Below are positions 16,147-23,801 of a DNA stretch of 64,000 nt, in pieces; positions within the stretch are counted from its first letter, which is position 1; every line of letters starts with the position of its first letter. The notes under the pieces were generated by a model. The model worked only from the letters and a program-made list of their open reading frames with translations. It searched no databases and had not been told where the DNA came from. Source of the stretch: Lentzea kentuckyensis. Its GTDB lineage: Bacteria > Actinomycetota > Actinomycetes > Mycobacteriales > Pseudonocardiaceae. The translations under genes and the position numbers were made by a program. Location: positions 1 through 64,000 of the forward strand of contig NZ_MUYM01000060.1 of NCBI RefSeq assembly GCF_002150765.1, given 5' to 3'.

Positions 16147-17546
16147 GTGCGACAGACAACAACGTGACGGCCGCGGGTGCATCCACCCGCGGCCGTCCGC
16201 GTACCGGACGGTTGGGGCACCTCCAGCGGCCGGGCAGCACGCGGGTGCTCGAGATGTCCGCTGGCTCGGAGGTGCGGCGCAGCATGCTGCCCTCCGGCCT
16301 GCGGGTCATCACCGAGCGCATCCCGAGCGTGCGGTCCGCCTCGGTCGGACTGTGGGTGCAGGTCGGGTCCCGTGACGAACGGCCCGAGGTCGCGGGTGCC
16401 GCGCACTACCTCGAACACCTGCTGTTCAAGGGGACTTCGCGCCGGTCGGCGGCGGCCATCGCCGAGGAGATCGACGCGGTCGGCGGCGAGCTGAACGCGT
16501 TCACCGCCAAGGAACACACCTGCTACTACGCGCACGTGCTGGACGAGGACCTGCCGCTCGCGGTGGATCTGGTGGCCGACGTGGTGTTCGAGGCGATCTG
16601 CGGTCCGCGTGACTTCGAGACCGAACGTGGTGTCGTGCTCGAAGAGATCGCGATGCGCGACGACGACCCCGAGGACCTGCTGCACGACGCGTTCATCGAG
16701 GCGATCTTCGGCGGGCACGCGCTGGGACGCCCGGTGCTGGGCACCGAGAAGTCCATTCAGGACATGTCGAGGGACAACCTCTACTCGTTCTACAAGAAGC
16801 GCTACACGTTGCCGCGCATGGTGTTCTCCGTCGCGGGCAACATCGAGCACACGCACGTGATGCGCTTGGTGCGCAAGGCGATCGGCGACCGGCTGACGCG
16901 GGAGGGCAGCGCGGTCGCACCGCGAGCGGGTCGCGCACGCATCGCCGACGCCCGCAAGCTGGTGCTGCACACCGACGACACCGAGCAGGCGCACATGATG
17001 CTCGGCATGAAGGGCCTGGACCGCCACGACGAGCGCCGGTTCGCGTTGAACGTGCTGAACGCGGCCATCGGCGGTGGCATGAGCTCCAGGCTGTTCCAGG
17101 AAGTGCGCGAACGGCGTGGCCTCGCGTACCAGGTGTACTCGTCGGTCGGTCTCTACGCGGACACCGGCACGTTCGCCGTCTACGCGGGTTGCCAGCCGGA
17201 CCGGCTGGGCGAGACCGCCGGCGTCATCCGCGAGGTGCTCGTGGACGTCGCGCGCGGCGGCCTGTCCGACGCGGAAGTGGCGCGCGGCAAGGGACAGCTG
17301 CGCGGTGCGCTCGTGCTGGGACTGGAGGACACCAGTTCCCGGATGTCGCGCATCGGCAAGTCAGAACTGAACTACGGCGACCACCTGAGCGTCGAGGCGA
17401 CCCTCGCGCGGATCGACGCCGTGTCCGCGGAAGAAGTGGCGCTGCTCGCACGTGATCTGCTGCGACGTCCCGTCGCCGCGGCGGTGGTCGGCCCTTACGA
17501 TCATGCCGACGATCTGCCGGACCAGGTACACGAGGTGATTGCATGA
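16143..17546 (+). CDS. pepR: M16-family zinc metallopeptidase (PepR-like processing protease)
   Basis: A 467-residue pitrilysin-family protease, related to mitochondrial processing peptidase beta. The inverted zinc motif is HYLEH, with the distal Glu in ERGVVLEEIAMRDDDPEDLLHD; AFTAKEHTCYYAHVL and RRGLAYQVYS are also conserved. It follows pnp as in Rv2782c. GTG 16143 overlaps the pnp stop (GTGA) but the first ~37 residues are low in conservation and contain a strong hairpin; ATG 16254 is an alternative start. It is coupled to dapB (ATGA). Confidence 0.94.
   Translation: MSATDNNVTAAGASTRGRPRTGRLGHLQRPGSTRVLEMSAGSEVRRSMLPSGLRVITERIPSVRSASVGLWVQVGSRDERPEVAGAAHYLEHLLFKGTSRRSAAAIAEEIDAVGGELNAFTAKEHTCYYAHVLDEDLPLAVDLVADVVFEAICGPRDFETERGVVLEEIAMRDDDPEDLLHDAFIEAIFGGHALGRPVLGTEKSIQDMSRDNLYSFYKKRYTLPRMVFSVAGNIEHTHVMRLVRKAIGDRLTREGSAVAPRAGRARIADARKLVLHTDDTEQAHMMLGMKGLDRHDERRFALNVLNAAIGGGMSSRLFQEVRERRGLAYQVYSSVGLYADTGTFAVYAGCQPDRLGETAGVIREVLVDVARGGLSDAEVARGKGQLRGALVLGLEDTSSRMSRIGKSELNYGDHLSVEATLARIDAVSAEEVALLARDLLRRPVAAAVVGPYDHADDLPDQVHEVIA
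16166..16197 (+). terminator. Strong hairpin inside the first codons of pepR
   Basis: Perfect 14-bp stem GACGGCCGCGGGTG / CACCCGCGGCCGTC with loop CATC, beginning 20 nt after the pnp stop. If pepR starts at 16143 this stem lies in codons 8-19. It may attenuate pnp-pepR read-through or mark the pnp 3' end, with pepR starting later. Confidence 0.5.
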
Positions 17547-18280
17547 TTCGCGTCGGAGTTCTCGGCGCGCGGGGCCGCATGGGTTCCGAGGTGGTCCGCG
17601 CGGTCGAGGCCGCGAAGGACATGGAGGTCGTGGCGGCCATCGACGCCGACGACCCGTTGCAGGCCCTCGTGGAGGCCGGCGCGCAGGTCGTCGTCGACTT
17701 CACGCACCCCGACGTGGTGATGGGGAACCTGGAGTTCTGCATCACGGCCGGGATCCATTGCGTGGTCGGCACTTCCGGCTTCGACAACGCGAAGCTGGCC
17801 GCCGTCGAGGCCCTGCTCGCGGACAAGCCCGAGGTCGGTGTGCTGGTGGCGCCGAACTTCGGCATCGGCGCCGTGCTGCTGATGCGTTTCTCGGAGATCG
17901 CCGCTCGCTACTACGAGTCGGCCGAGATCATCGAGCTGCACCACCCGCGCAAGGCCGACGCTCCTTCGGGCACGGCCGCGCACACGGCCCGTTTGATCGC
18001 GGCGGCGCGTGAGGGCATGGACCCGATGCCCGACGCGACCACGCAGGAGGAGCCGGGCGCGCGCGGTGCCGTCGTCGACGGCGTGCGGGTCCACTCGCTG
18101 CGGATCTCCGGGATGATCGCACACCAGGAGGTCGTGTTCGGCGGGGAGAGCGAGACCTTGACGATCCGTCAGGACTCGCTGCACCGGACGTCGTTCATGC
18201 CCGGCGTCGTGCTGGGAGTGCGGGAGATCGTCGGTCGTCCCGGACTCGCGGTCGGCCTCGACAAGTACCTGGACCTGTGA
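17543..18280 (+). CDS. dapB: 4-hydroxy-tetrahydrodipicolinate reductase
   Basis: A 245-residue NAD(P)H-dependent reductase of the lysine/diaminopimelate pathway; it reduces the DapA product. The N-terminal Rossmann motif is VGVLGARGRMGSE, VDFTHPD and VGTSGFD follow, and the catalytic/substrate segment is ELHHPRKADAPSGTA (the HH and K). ATG 17543 overlaps the pepR stop (ATGA) and the stop overlaps the next gene (GTGA), so pnp, pepR, dapB and the TPR protein form one coupled string. dapA lies 12 kb downstream. Confidence 0.98.
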   Translation: MIRVGVLGARGRMGSEVVRAVEAAKDMEVVAAIDADDPLQALVEAGAQVVVDFTHPDVVMGNLEFCITAGIHCVVGTSGFDNAKLAAVEALLADKPEVGVLVAPNFGIGAVLLMRFSEIAARYYESAEIIELHHPRKADAPSGTAAHTARLIAAAREGMDPMPDATTQEEPGARGAVVDGVRVHSLRISGMIAHQEVVFGGESETLTIRQDSLHRTSFMPGVVLGVREIVGRPGLAVGLDKYLDL

Positions 18281-18714
18281 AGGTCCGGCTCACCGTCGGG
18301 GTGCTGATCGCGGCTCTCGCGGTCTACTTCGTCCTGCTCACCGGTCGCGCAGTGGCTCTGCTGCGGACCGGTGAGCTGGTCGGGATCCTGCTCGGCGTGG
18401 GCGTGCTGATCCTGCCGCTGCTCGGGGTGTGGCTCGTGTGGTCCAACCTGCGCTTCGGGTGGGAGACCGAGAAGATGGCCCGCGAGCTCGACGCGGACGG
18501 GCTGCTGCCGGACGTCTCGCACCTGCCTCGCCGGCCTTCCGGCAGGGTGGATCGCGACGCGGCCGACGCGTGGTTCGAGGAACGACGGGCCGAGGTCGAG
18601 GCCTCGCCCGACGACTGGCGGGTGTGGTTCCGGCTCGCGTACGCCTACGACATCGCGGGGGACCGCGGGCGGGCCCGCGAGACGATGAAGAAGGCCATCG
18701 AGCTGCACGCCTGA
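18277..18714 (+). CDS. Small membrane protein with TPR-like C-terminus (conserved, unknown function)
   Basis: A 145-residue protein. Residues ~5-22 and ~33-55 are two hydrophobic helices (LTVGVLIAALAVYFVLLTG, GILLGVGVLILPLLGVWLVW); the cytoplasmic remainder ends in one TPR-like helix pair (WFRLAYAYDIAGDRGRARETMKKAIEL). Similar proteins follow dapB in Pseudonocardiales. It may be a scaffold at the membrane, but nothing shows its partner. GTG 18277 overlaps the dapB stop. Confidence 0.8.
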   Translation: MKVRLTVGVLIAALAVYFVLLTGRAVALLRTGELVGILLGVGVLILPLLGVWLVWSNLRFGWETEKMARELDADGLLPDVSHLPRRPSGRVDRDAADAWFEERRAEVEASPDDWRVWFRLAYAYDIAGDRGRARETMKKAIELHA

Positions 18715-18759
18715 TCAGATCAGGACCTGGGCTTCACCTCCGTCGGCGTCCAGTTCCGC

Positions 18760-19965
18760 TCAGCCGTTGACGACGGCGGCGATCAGTTCGGCCGCGAGGT
18801 CTCCCTTCTGCACCACCAGCACGTCCTCCAGTCCGAGCCAGTCCGCCATGTGCCGAAGCTCCCCGGCCAGTTCCGCGGCGACCCGAGGCCGATCGACGCC
18901 GGCCTCCGCGAACGCCGACTGCACCCGCAGCACCCCGGCCGCCCGGTCGGCCTTGATGTCCACGCGCGCCACGAGCTCACCGTCAAGCAGGAACGGGAAC
19001 ACGTAGTACCCGTGCACGCGGCGCGGCTCTGGCACGTAGATCTCGATGCGGTACCGGAAGCCGAAGATGCGCTCGGTCCGCGCCCGCTCCCAGATCAGCG
19101 GGTCGAAGGGGCACAACAGCGCCCGCCCGACCACCCGGCGCGGTGCCTTGGCGTCGACATGCCGGTAAGCCACCCCACGCCAGCCGTCGACGGACACCGG
19201 TTCCAGCACGCCGTCTTCCACCAGCGACGCCACCGCGGCCTGCGAGCGGCGCGGGTCGAGGCGGTAGTAGTCGCGCAGATCGGGTTCGGTCGCCACGCCC
19301 AGCGCGACCGCGGACCGCGACACGAGCTCGCGCGCACCCTCTTCCGGCGTCCACTTCTGCGCCAGGACGTCGGCGGGGATGACGCGTTCGGTGAGGTCGT
19401 ACAGGCGCTCGAACGAGCGACGGGTGCCGGTGGTCAGGACGCCGACGCCGAACAGGACCTCGCACACGCGCTTGACCTCGGACCAGTCCCACCACGGGCC
19501 CTTCGACCGGCCCGAGTCGCCGAGCAGGGCCTTCTCCAGGGTGCCCGCGCCGATCGGGCCGAGCTCCTTGACAGCGGCCAGCACCTCGTCGACGAGCTGG
19601 GGCGAGCGTTCGAGGATGGTCTGGTAGTTCTGCCACCAGCCGCGCTTCTTGGCGCCCGAGTGGAACAGCGGCCAGTCGAGCACCGGCACCAGCGACGCCT
19701 CGTGGGCCCAGGTCTCCACCAGCATGCGGGGCTTGCGCGCCGAGTGCGTCCAGGCGGCTTCGTCCAGCAGGCCGGGCTCGTAGGCGCCCAGGCGGGAGAA
19801 CAGCGGCATGTAGTGCGCGCGCACGGCCACGTTGACCGAGTCGATCTGCAGCAGCTGCACGCGGGACAGCACCCGTTGCAGATGCCTGCGCGTGGCCGCT
19901 GACGGCCTCAGATCGGTGAAGCCCTGTGCGCCCAGCGCGATTCGACGGGCCACGTCCGCACTCAT
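18760..19965 (-). CDS. YcaQ/AlkX-type winged-helix DNA glycosylase (HTH_42 family)
   Basis: A 401-residue protein of the winged-helix DNA-binding domain family that includes E. coli YcaQ and Streptomyces AlkZ, which unhook interstrand DNA crosslinks or excise azinomycin-type adducts. Visible are RRIALGAQGF, LGLLQIDSVNV-like QLLQIDSVNVAVRAHYMPLFSRLG, ETWAHEASL and FDPLIWERARTERIFGFRYRIEIYVPEPRRVHGYYVFPFLLDGELVARVDIKADR. It would protect against bulky or crosslinking alkylation. ATG 19965 is used; an in-frame GTG lies 9 nt upstream. Confidence 0.88.
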   Translation of the reverse strand: MSADVARRIALGAQGFTDLRPSAATRRHLQRVLSRVQLLQIDSVNVAVRAHYMPLFSRLGAYEPGLLDEAAWTHSARKPRMLVETWAHEASLVPVLDWPLFHSGAKKRGWWQNYQTILERSPQLVDEVLAAVKELGPIGAGTLEKALLGDSGRSKGPWWDWSEVKRVCEVLFGVGVLTTGTRRSFERLYDLTERVIPADVLAQKWTPEEGARELVSRSAVALGVATEPDLRDYYRLDPRRSQAAVASLVEDGVLEPVSVDGWRGVAYRHVDAKAPRRVVGRALLCPFDPLIWERARTERIFGFRYRIEIYVPEPRRVHGYYVFPFLLDGELVARVDIKADRAAGVLRVQSAFAEAGVDRPRVAAELAGELRHMADWLGLEDVLVVQKGDLAAELIAAVVNG

Positions 19966-20035
19966 CCTCTGCACGTGGCCGATGTTGCCACGCACCCCTG
20001 ACAATTCCGCGACACGGCGTCGATAAGGTGCGGTT

Positions 20036-20578
20036 ATGGCCGACGCCGGCGTGCACACCGCCACCGCTGCTGATCTTTCGGAGATCGTCCGCATCCACCG
20101 GGAGACGTGGCGGCTCGCCTACGCGCAGCTCCTCCCGCCAGAGGTGCTGGACACGCTGGACACGGACGAAGCGTGGGCGCTGGCCGTCCAGCAGGGAGCG
20201 GTGCTCAAGGCCACCGAGGGGGAGTGGACGGTCGGGTTCGTCGTGGCGAGCAAGGCGCCGGACGACGAGGTGGCCAAGGCCGACGGTTCGTTGCCTGCCG
20301 ACGCCGAAACGACGGCGCTGATCAGCGTCCTCGTCGAACCTCGCTGGGGAAGGCGGGGGCACGGCACGCGGCTGGTCGCCGAAGCCTGCGCCCGTCTCGG
20401 CGAAGCCGGCGCGACGCGAGGCATCGCGTGGGTGCCGGAGGCCGACCAGGCATCGCGGAACTTCTACGAACGACTCGGCTGGACGGGTGACGGCACGGTG
20501 CGCACATTGGACGCCGGCGGGCGTCCGTTGCGCGAAATCCGGGTTTCCGGACCGCTGGCTGTCCGACTCGACGCCTGA
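20036..20578 (+). CDS. GNAT-family N-acetyltransferase
   Basis: A 180-residue GNAT protein. Motif A (LISVLVEPRWGRRGHGTRLVAEACARLGEAGA) supplies the acetyl-CoA pyrophosphate loop R/GxxGxG-type RRGHGT, and motif B ends with NFYERLGW. The acceptor is unknown. It starts at ATG 20036, 70 nt from the divergent glycosylase gene, so a short bidirectional promoter lies between them. Confidence 0.88.
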   Translation: MADAGVHTATAADLSEIVRIHRETWRLAYAQLLPPEVLDTLDTDEAWALAVQQGAVLKATEGEWTVGFVVASKAPDDEVAKADGSLPADAETTALISVLVEPRWGRRGHGTRLVAEACARLGEAGATRGIAWVPEADQASRNFYERLGWTGDGTVRTLDAGGRPLREIRVSGPLAVRLDA

Positions 20579-20599
20579 GACCTGTGTAGCCTCGGCCGG

Positions 20600-21121
20600 G
20601 TGCTCGGCTTGGTTGGCCTCACCTTCGGGGTCGCGTTCGGCTCGGCCCTCATCCCCTTCATCAGCATCGAAATGTGGGTGGTGGGCGTCGGCGCGCGCTG
20701 GCCCGGTGTCTCGTGCTTCGTGGTGGGTCTGGTGGTCGCCGTCGCCCAGGTGCTCGGCAAGCTGCTGTACTTCTACGCGGCACGAGGCGACATCAAGCTG
20801 CCCAAGTTCATGCACCGCAAGGAAAAGGTGCGCACCAAGCCGTCGCGGTTCGCGCGCTGGTTCGGGCCGGGTACGCGGATGCACGGGTGGGGCGAGTGGA
20901 TCCACGCGAAGTGCCGGGCGCACCCGAACTGGATGGCCGGCACGCACGCGGTGAGCTCGCTGGTCGGGGTGCCGCCGTTCATGGCGACGAGCGTGCTCGC
21001 CGGGCTCGCGGGCATGTCCACCGCGATGTTCGTCGTGACCGGCATGGTGGGCCGCTTCGCGAGGTTCAGCTTCCTCGCGGCCTCACCGGCGATGGTCATG
21101 GCCTGGTTCGGAGTCAGCTGA
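20600..21121 (+). CDS. Integral membrane protein, possibly VTT/DedA-like (unknown function)
   Basis: A 173-residue protein with about four to five hydrophobic helices (LVGLTFGVAFGSALIPFISIEMWVVG, VSCFVVGLVVAVAQVLGKLLYFYAAR, and helices near the C-terminus) and a basic loop rich in Lys/Arg/Trp at ~70-110. The P(x)E motif in helix 1 and the G-x3-G-K helix recall VTT (SNARE-associated) proteins, but the similarity is weak. GTG 20600 start; gap of 21 nt after the acetyltransferase suggests one transcript. Confidence 0.7.
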   Translation: MLGLVGLTFGVAFGSALIPFISIEMWVVGVGARWPGVSCFVVGLVVAVAQVLGKLLYFYAARGDIKLPKFMHRKEKVRTKPSRFARWFGPGTRMHGWGEWIHAKCRAHPNWMAGTHAVSSLVGVPPFMATSVLAGLAGMSTAMFVVTGMVGRFARFSFLAASPAMVMAWFGVS

Positions 21122-21191
21122 AGAAGATCGACGCCGTCACGGAGAAGGCGATCAGGAGTGCGGCGACGGTGATCCGGGCTGAATCGAGCAC
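21114..21191 (-). CDS. Possible 25-residue single-pass membrane peptide
   Basis: A short minus-strand frame reads VLDSARITVAALLIAFSVTA then SIFFS and stop: one hydrophobic helix with a short polar N-terminus. It overlaps the 3' end of the convergent membrane-protein gene by 8 nt. The GTG start lacks a clear ribosome site, and the frame stays open upstream to GTG in the terminator region. Real expression is uncertain; composition alone supports it. Confidence 0.3.
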   Translation of the reverse strand: MLDSARITVAALLIAFSVTASIFFS

Positions 21192-21236
21192 GACCCCGAA
21201 GGTATCGATGCCGCGCCGATGAAATCCAGGCGCAAA

Positions 21237-21269
21237 CGGGTGAGAACCGAATGATCTGGCTCTCACCCG
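21237..21269. terminator. Bidirectional terminator hairpin
   Basis: CGGGTGAGA / TCTCACCCG (21237-21245 and 21261-21269) with a 15-nt loop; flanking AAA and GTTT bases extend pairing with a bulge. It lies between the plus-strand membrane-protein gene and the minus-strand SRPBCC gene and could end transcripts from both sides. Confidence 0.6.
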
Positions 21270-21285
21270 CCCGTTTCACGCTCGA

Positions 21286-22152
21286 TTATTCAAGTACGAG
21301 AACTCCGTCGGGCAGCCCGGGGAGGTCGTACGAGTGCCACATCGGCCGCCAGTTCGGCAGTTCCAGCATCCGCTTGAGGTCCGCGAACCCGCTGAGCCAG
21401 CCCATCCACGGCCCGTAGGGCGGGGTGGCCGGGTCGAACCCGCTCTGCACGAACGTCAGGTGCGTCCTGCCCTCCGAGCCCTTCAGCTCCCAGGACGCCA
21501 CCATCCCTTCCTGGAAGTCCAGCGCGAAGTGCCCCTCGTCGAGCGCGATGATCTTCGCCGGGTGCGGGTTGTCTTCGAGACTTCCCATCGCCCATCGGCC
21601 GCCGACGTGCGGTTCGATCTCCATCCGCGCCCCGAACCACCGCGCGAACACGTCGGGATCGGTCAGCGCGTCGATGATGGCCGCCGGTGCGGCCGCGATG
21701 TCGACCTCGAACCGCTGCTCGGGCGTCGTGAAGTCGCAGAAGCCCAGCGCCGACCGGCCCTCGACGTGTTCGACCAGGTTGGCCAGCACCAGTGGCCAGA
21801 ACGTCTGGAGGACCTCCGACTTGTCGTCGCCCACACCCCACGTCGGGTACGGCGACTGCGTCATCGCGATGAGCGTCTCGCCGTCCCGCTCCTCCACGCC
21901 GAGCTCGACCGTGTACTCGGTGCCGTAGAGGAACCACGTGAAGCGTATTGACGTGTCGCCGGAGCCCAGCAGCTTCTGCCGGCCGCGTTCGCCGTCGGGC
22001 GTGTAGCGCCCCCAGAACTCGAACTGGCCGCCCTCCAGGTCCACGTGCGCGTGCTCGGCCAGCCACACCCGCAGGTCGTCGGCGGTCGTCAGAGCCTGGA
22101 AGACCCTGGCAGCGGGTGCGGCGGTGCGGACGCGGATCGTTCCTGTGGTCAT
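21286..22152 (-). CDS. SRPBCC/AHSA1-type protein, two tandem START-like domains
   Basis: A 288-residue protein with two tandem Bet v1/AHSA1-like domains: the first from TIRVRTAAPAARVFQALTTADDLRVWLAEHA, the second from RFEVDIAAAPAAIIDALTDPDVFARWFGARMEIEP with GGRWAMG. Such proteins bind hydrophobic ligands and are frequently paired with ArsR regulators, as here. The start ATG 22152 overlaps the ArsR stop (ATGA). The ligand is unknown. Confidence 0.88.
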   Translation of the reverse strand: MTTGTIRVRTAAPAARVFQALTTADDLRVWLAEHAHVDLEGGQFEFWGRYTPDGERGRQKLLGSGDTSIRFTWFLYGTEYTVELGVEERDGETLIAMTQSPYPTWGVGDDKSEVLQTFWPLVLANLVEHVEGRSALGFCDFTTPEQRFEVDIAAAPAAIIDALTDPDVFARWFGARMEIEPHVGGRWAMGSLEDNPHPAKIIALDEGHFALDFQEGMVASWELKGSEGRTHLTFVQSGFDPATPPYGPWMGWLSGFADLKRMLELPNWRPMWHSYDLPGLPDGVLVLE

Positions 22153-22691
22153 TGGTTGTCTCCCTTGGGATAGCAGGCGAGCGCGATGCGGAACGCATCC
22201 CCTTCCGCGCCGCCGTATCGGGTGAAGAGGTCCTGCAGGGTGTTCTGGAGTTCGGTCAGGAACTGCTGGCGGTCCTCTGGCCGCACCCGGATCTCGCCGG
22301 ACACGCCCACGGACGGCAGTTCGCTCGTGCGGTCGAGCGCCGCCACGTCGACCTGGATCTGCTCGGCGAGGTCGACGAGGTGCCCCAGCGCCAGTTCGTC
22401 GCGCGACCCGATCCGGCCGACCAGCCGCGGTGACAGCCAGTACGACCGCGCGACGGCCTGGTAGAGGCCCTCCTGGACGCCGCGCACCCTGCGTTCGGCG
22501 ACCTGCGTGGCCAGACCGGCCTTGACCAGCTGTTTCACGTGGTAGTGCACGCGTTGCGGCGTCTGGTCGAGCACCTCGGCGACCTCGGTGCACGAACGCG
22601 GCGCGGCGAGCTGCCGCAGCACCTCCACGCGCTGCGGCTTGAGCAGGGTCTCGGCCTGCTCCATCCGGTCCAGATAGATCACGTCTCTCAT
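22149..22691 (-). CDS. ArsR-family transcriptional regulator
   Basis: A 180-residue winged-helix regulator: the HTH at residues ~18-70 reads LLKPQRVEVLRQLAAPRSCTEVAEVLDQTPQRVHYHVKQLVKAGL, characteristic of ArsR_5/HTH_20 regulators; the extended C-terminal domain may sense an organic ligand. No metal-binding CxC is present. It probably represses its own operon with the SRPBCC gene through the palindrome at 22704-22717. The promoter puts the transcript start very near ATG 22691 and no ribosome site is seen, so translation may be leaderless. Confidence 0.9.
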   Translation of the reverse strand: MRDVIYLDRMEQAETLLKPQRVEVLRQLAAPRSCTEVAEVLDQTPQRVHYHVKQLVKAGLATQVAERRVRGVQEGLYQAVARSYWLSPRLVGRIGSRDELALGHLVDLAEQIQVDVAALDRTSELPSVGVSGEIRVRPEDRQQFLTELQNTLQDLFTRYGGAEGDAFRIALACYPKGDNQ

Positions 22692-22701
22692 CGCAAAAAC
22701 A

Positions 22702-22730
22702 ACTTTGAACGTTCAAAACATTTTTGTCAA
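22702..22730 (-). promoter_or_regulatory. arsR promoter with overlapping palindromic operator
   Basis: On the minus strand a perfect -35 TTGACA (22725-22730) is followed after 17 nt by CAAAGT (22702-22707). A perfect 14-bp palindrome TTTGAACGTTCAAA (22704-22717) covers the -10 and part of the spacer, as expected for autorepression by ArsR. The predicted start of transcription is within a few bases of the ATG at 22691. Confidence 0.65.
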
Positions 22731-22743
22731 TCGAGCGGACAAA

Positions 22744-22779
22744 GATGGACTGACAGATATTGAAATCTGTCAGTCCATC
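22744..22779. promoter_or_regulatory. Candidate TetR operator upstream of the aldo-keto reductase/tetR operon
   Basis: A perfect 15-bp inverted repeat GATGGACTGACAGAT / ATCTGTCAGTCCATC with a 6-bp spacer. On the plus strand a candidate -35 TTGAAA (22760-22765) and -10 CATGGT (22783-22788) with 17-nt spacing overlap the right arm. Position directly ahead of an operon ending in a tetR gene makes autoregulation the likely role. It is too far from the arsR start to be an attenuator for that gene. Confidence 0.65.
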
Positions 22780-22817
22780 GGGCATGGTGGAGTCACCGAA
22801 AGATGAAGGGGTTCGAA

Positions 22818-23801
22818 ATGCAGAAGCGTCAGCTCGGAGCCACCGGCCCTGTCGTGTCCGCGATCGGCTTGGGCTGCATGGGCATGTCCAACGCGTACGG
22901 CCCGGCCGACCGCGACGAGAGCATCGCGACCATCCACACCGCCCTCGACGCGGGCGTCACGTTGCTCGACACCGGTGACTTCTACGGCCAGGGCCACAAC
23001 GAGATGCTCATCGGCGAGGCCATCAGGGGCCGTCGCGACGAGGTGCGGCTCAGCGTCAAGTTCGGCGGCATGCGTGACGCCGACGGGGCGTTCATCGGGT
23101 TCGACACCCGCCCGAACGCCATGGCGAACTTCCTCGCGTATTCGCTGCAGCGCCTCGGCACCGACCACGTCGACATCTACCGGCCGGCGCGGCTCGATCC
23201 GAGCGTGCCGATCGAGGACACCATCGGCGCCATCGCCGCCCAGATCGACAAGGGCCACGTCCGGCACATCGGCCTGTCCGAGGTCGGCGCCGAGACCATC
23301 CGCCGCGCCCACGCCGTGCACCCCATCGCGGACCTGCAGATCGAGTACGGCCTGCTGGAACGCGGTGTCGAGCGCGAGATCCTGCAGACCACCCGTGAGC
23401 TCGGCATCGGCATCACGGCGTACGGGGTGTTGTCGCGCGGTCTGATCTCCGCCGCGCCGCCCGAGATCGGCTCCGGCGACTACCGCGGCCACACGCCACG
23501 GTTCCAGGGCGACAACCTGACCCGCAACATCGCGCTCGTCCGGAAGCTCAACGAGATCGCGGAGAACAAGGGCGTCACGGTCGCGCAGCTCGCGATCGCC
23601 TGGGTCGCTGCGCGCGGGGAGGACGTGGTGCCTCTCGTCGGCACGACCAAGCGTGCGAGGCTGAACGAGGCGATCGGTGCCGTCGACGTGACGTTCACCG
23701 AGAGGGAACTGCAGGAGATCGAGGCTGTCGTCCCTGTCGGGGCCGCTGCCGGCACGCGGTACCCGGCCGAGGCGATGGCCATGCTGGACAGCGAGAGGTG
23801 A
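22818..23801 (+). CDS. Aldo/keto reductase family oxidoreductase
   Basis: A 327-residue AKR protein with an (alpha/beta)8 barrel. It starts MQKRQLGATGPVVSAIGLGCMGMS and retains the catalytic Asp and Tyr (LLDTGDFYGQGHNE) and Lys (SVKFGG). The position of the usual catalytic His (QHRxDP) reads PARLDP, so the His is replaced. NADPH site elements VVPLVGTTKRARLNEA are present. ATG 22818 is preferred over 22803 because AAGGGG lies 6 nt upstream. It overlaps tetR by 4 nt (GTGA). The substrate is unknown. Confidence 0.9.
   Translation: MQKRQLGATGPVVSAIGLGCMGMSNAYGPADRDESIATIHTALDAGVTLLDTGDFYGQGHNEMLIGEAIRGRRDEVRLSVKFGGMRDADGAFIGFDTRPNAMANFLAYSLQRLGTDHVDIYRPARLDPSVPIEDTIGAIAAQIDKGHVRHIGLSEVGAETIRRAHAVHPIADLQIEYGLLERGVEREILQTTRELGIGITAYGVLSRGLISAAPPEIGSGDYRGHTPRFQGDNLTRNIALVRKLNEIAENKGVTVAQLAIAWVAARGEDVVPLVGTTKRARLNEAIGAVDVTFTERELQEIEAVVPVGAAAGTRYPAEAMAMLDSER

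Noticed and set aside
13855..16182. A 775-codon minus-strand open frame opposite pnp.
   Set aside because: Shadow of pnp: composition is low-complexity Arg/Val/Asp/Leu with no recognisable motif.
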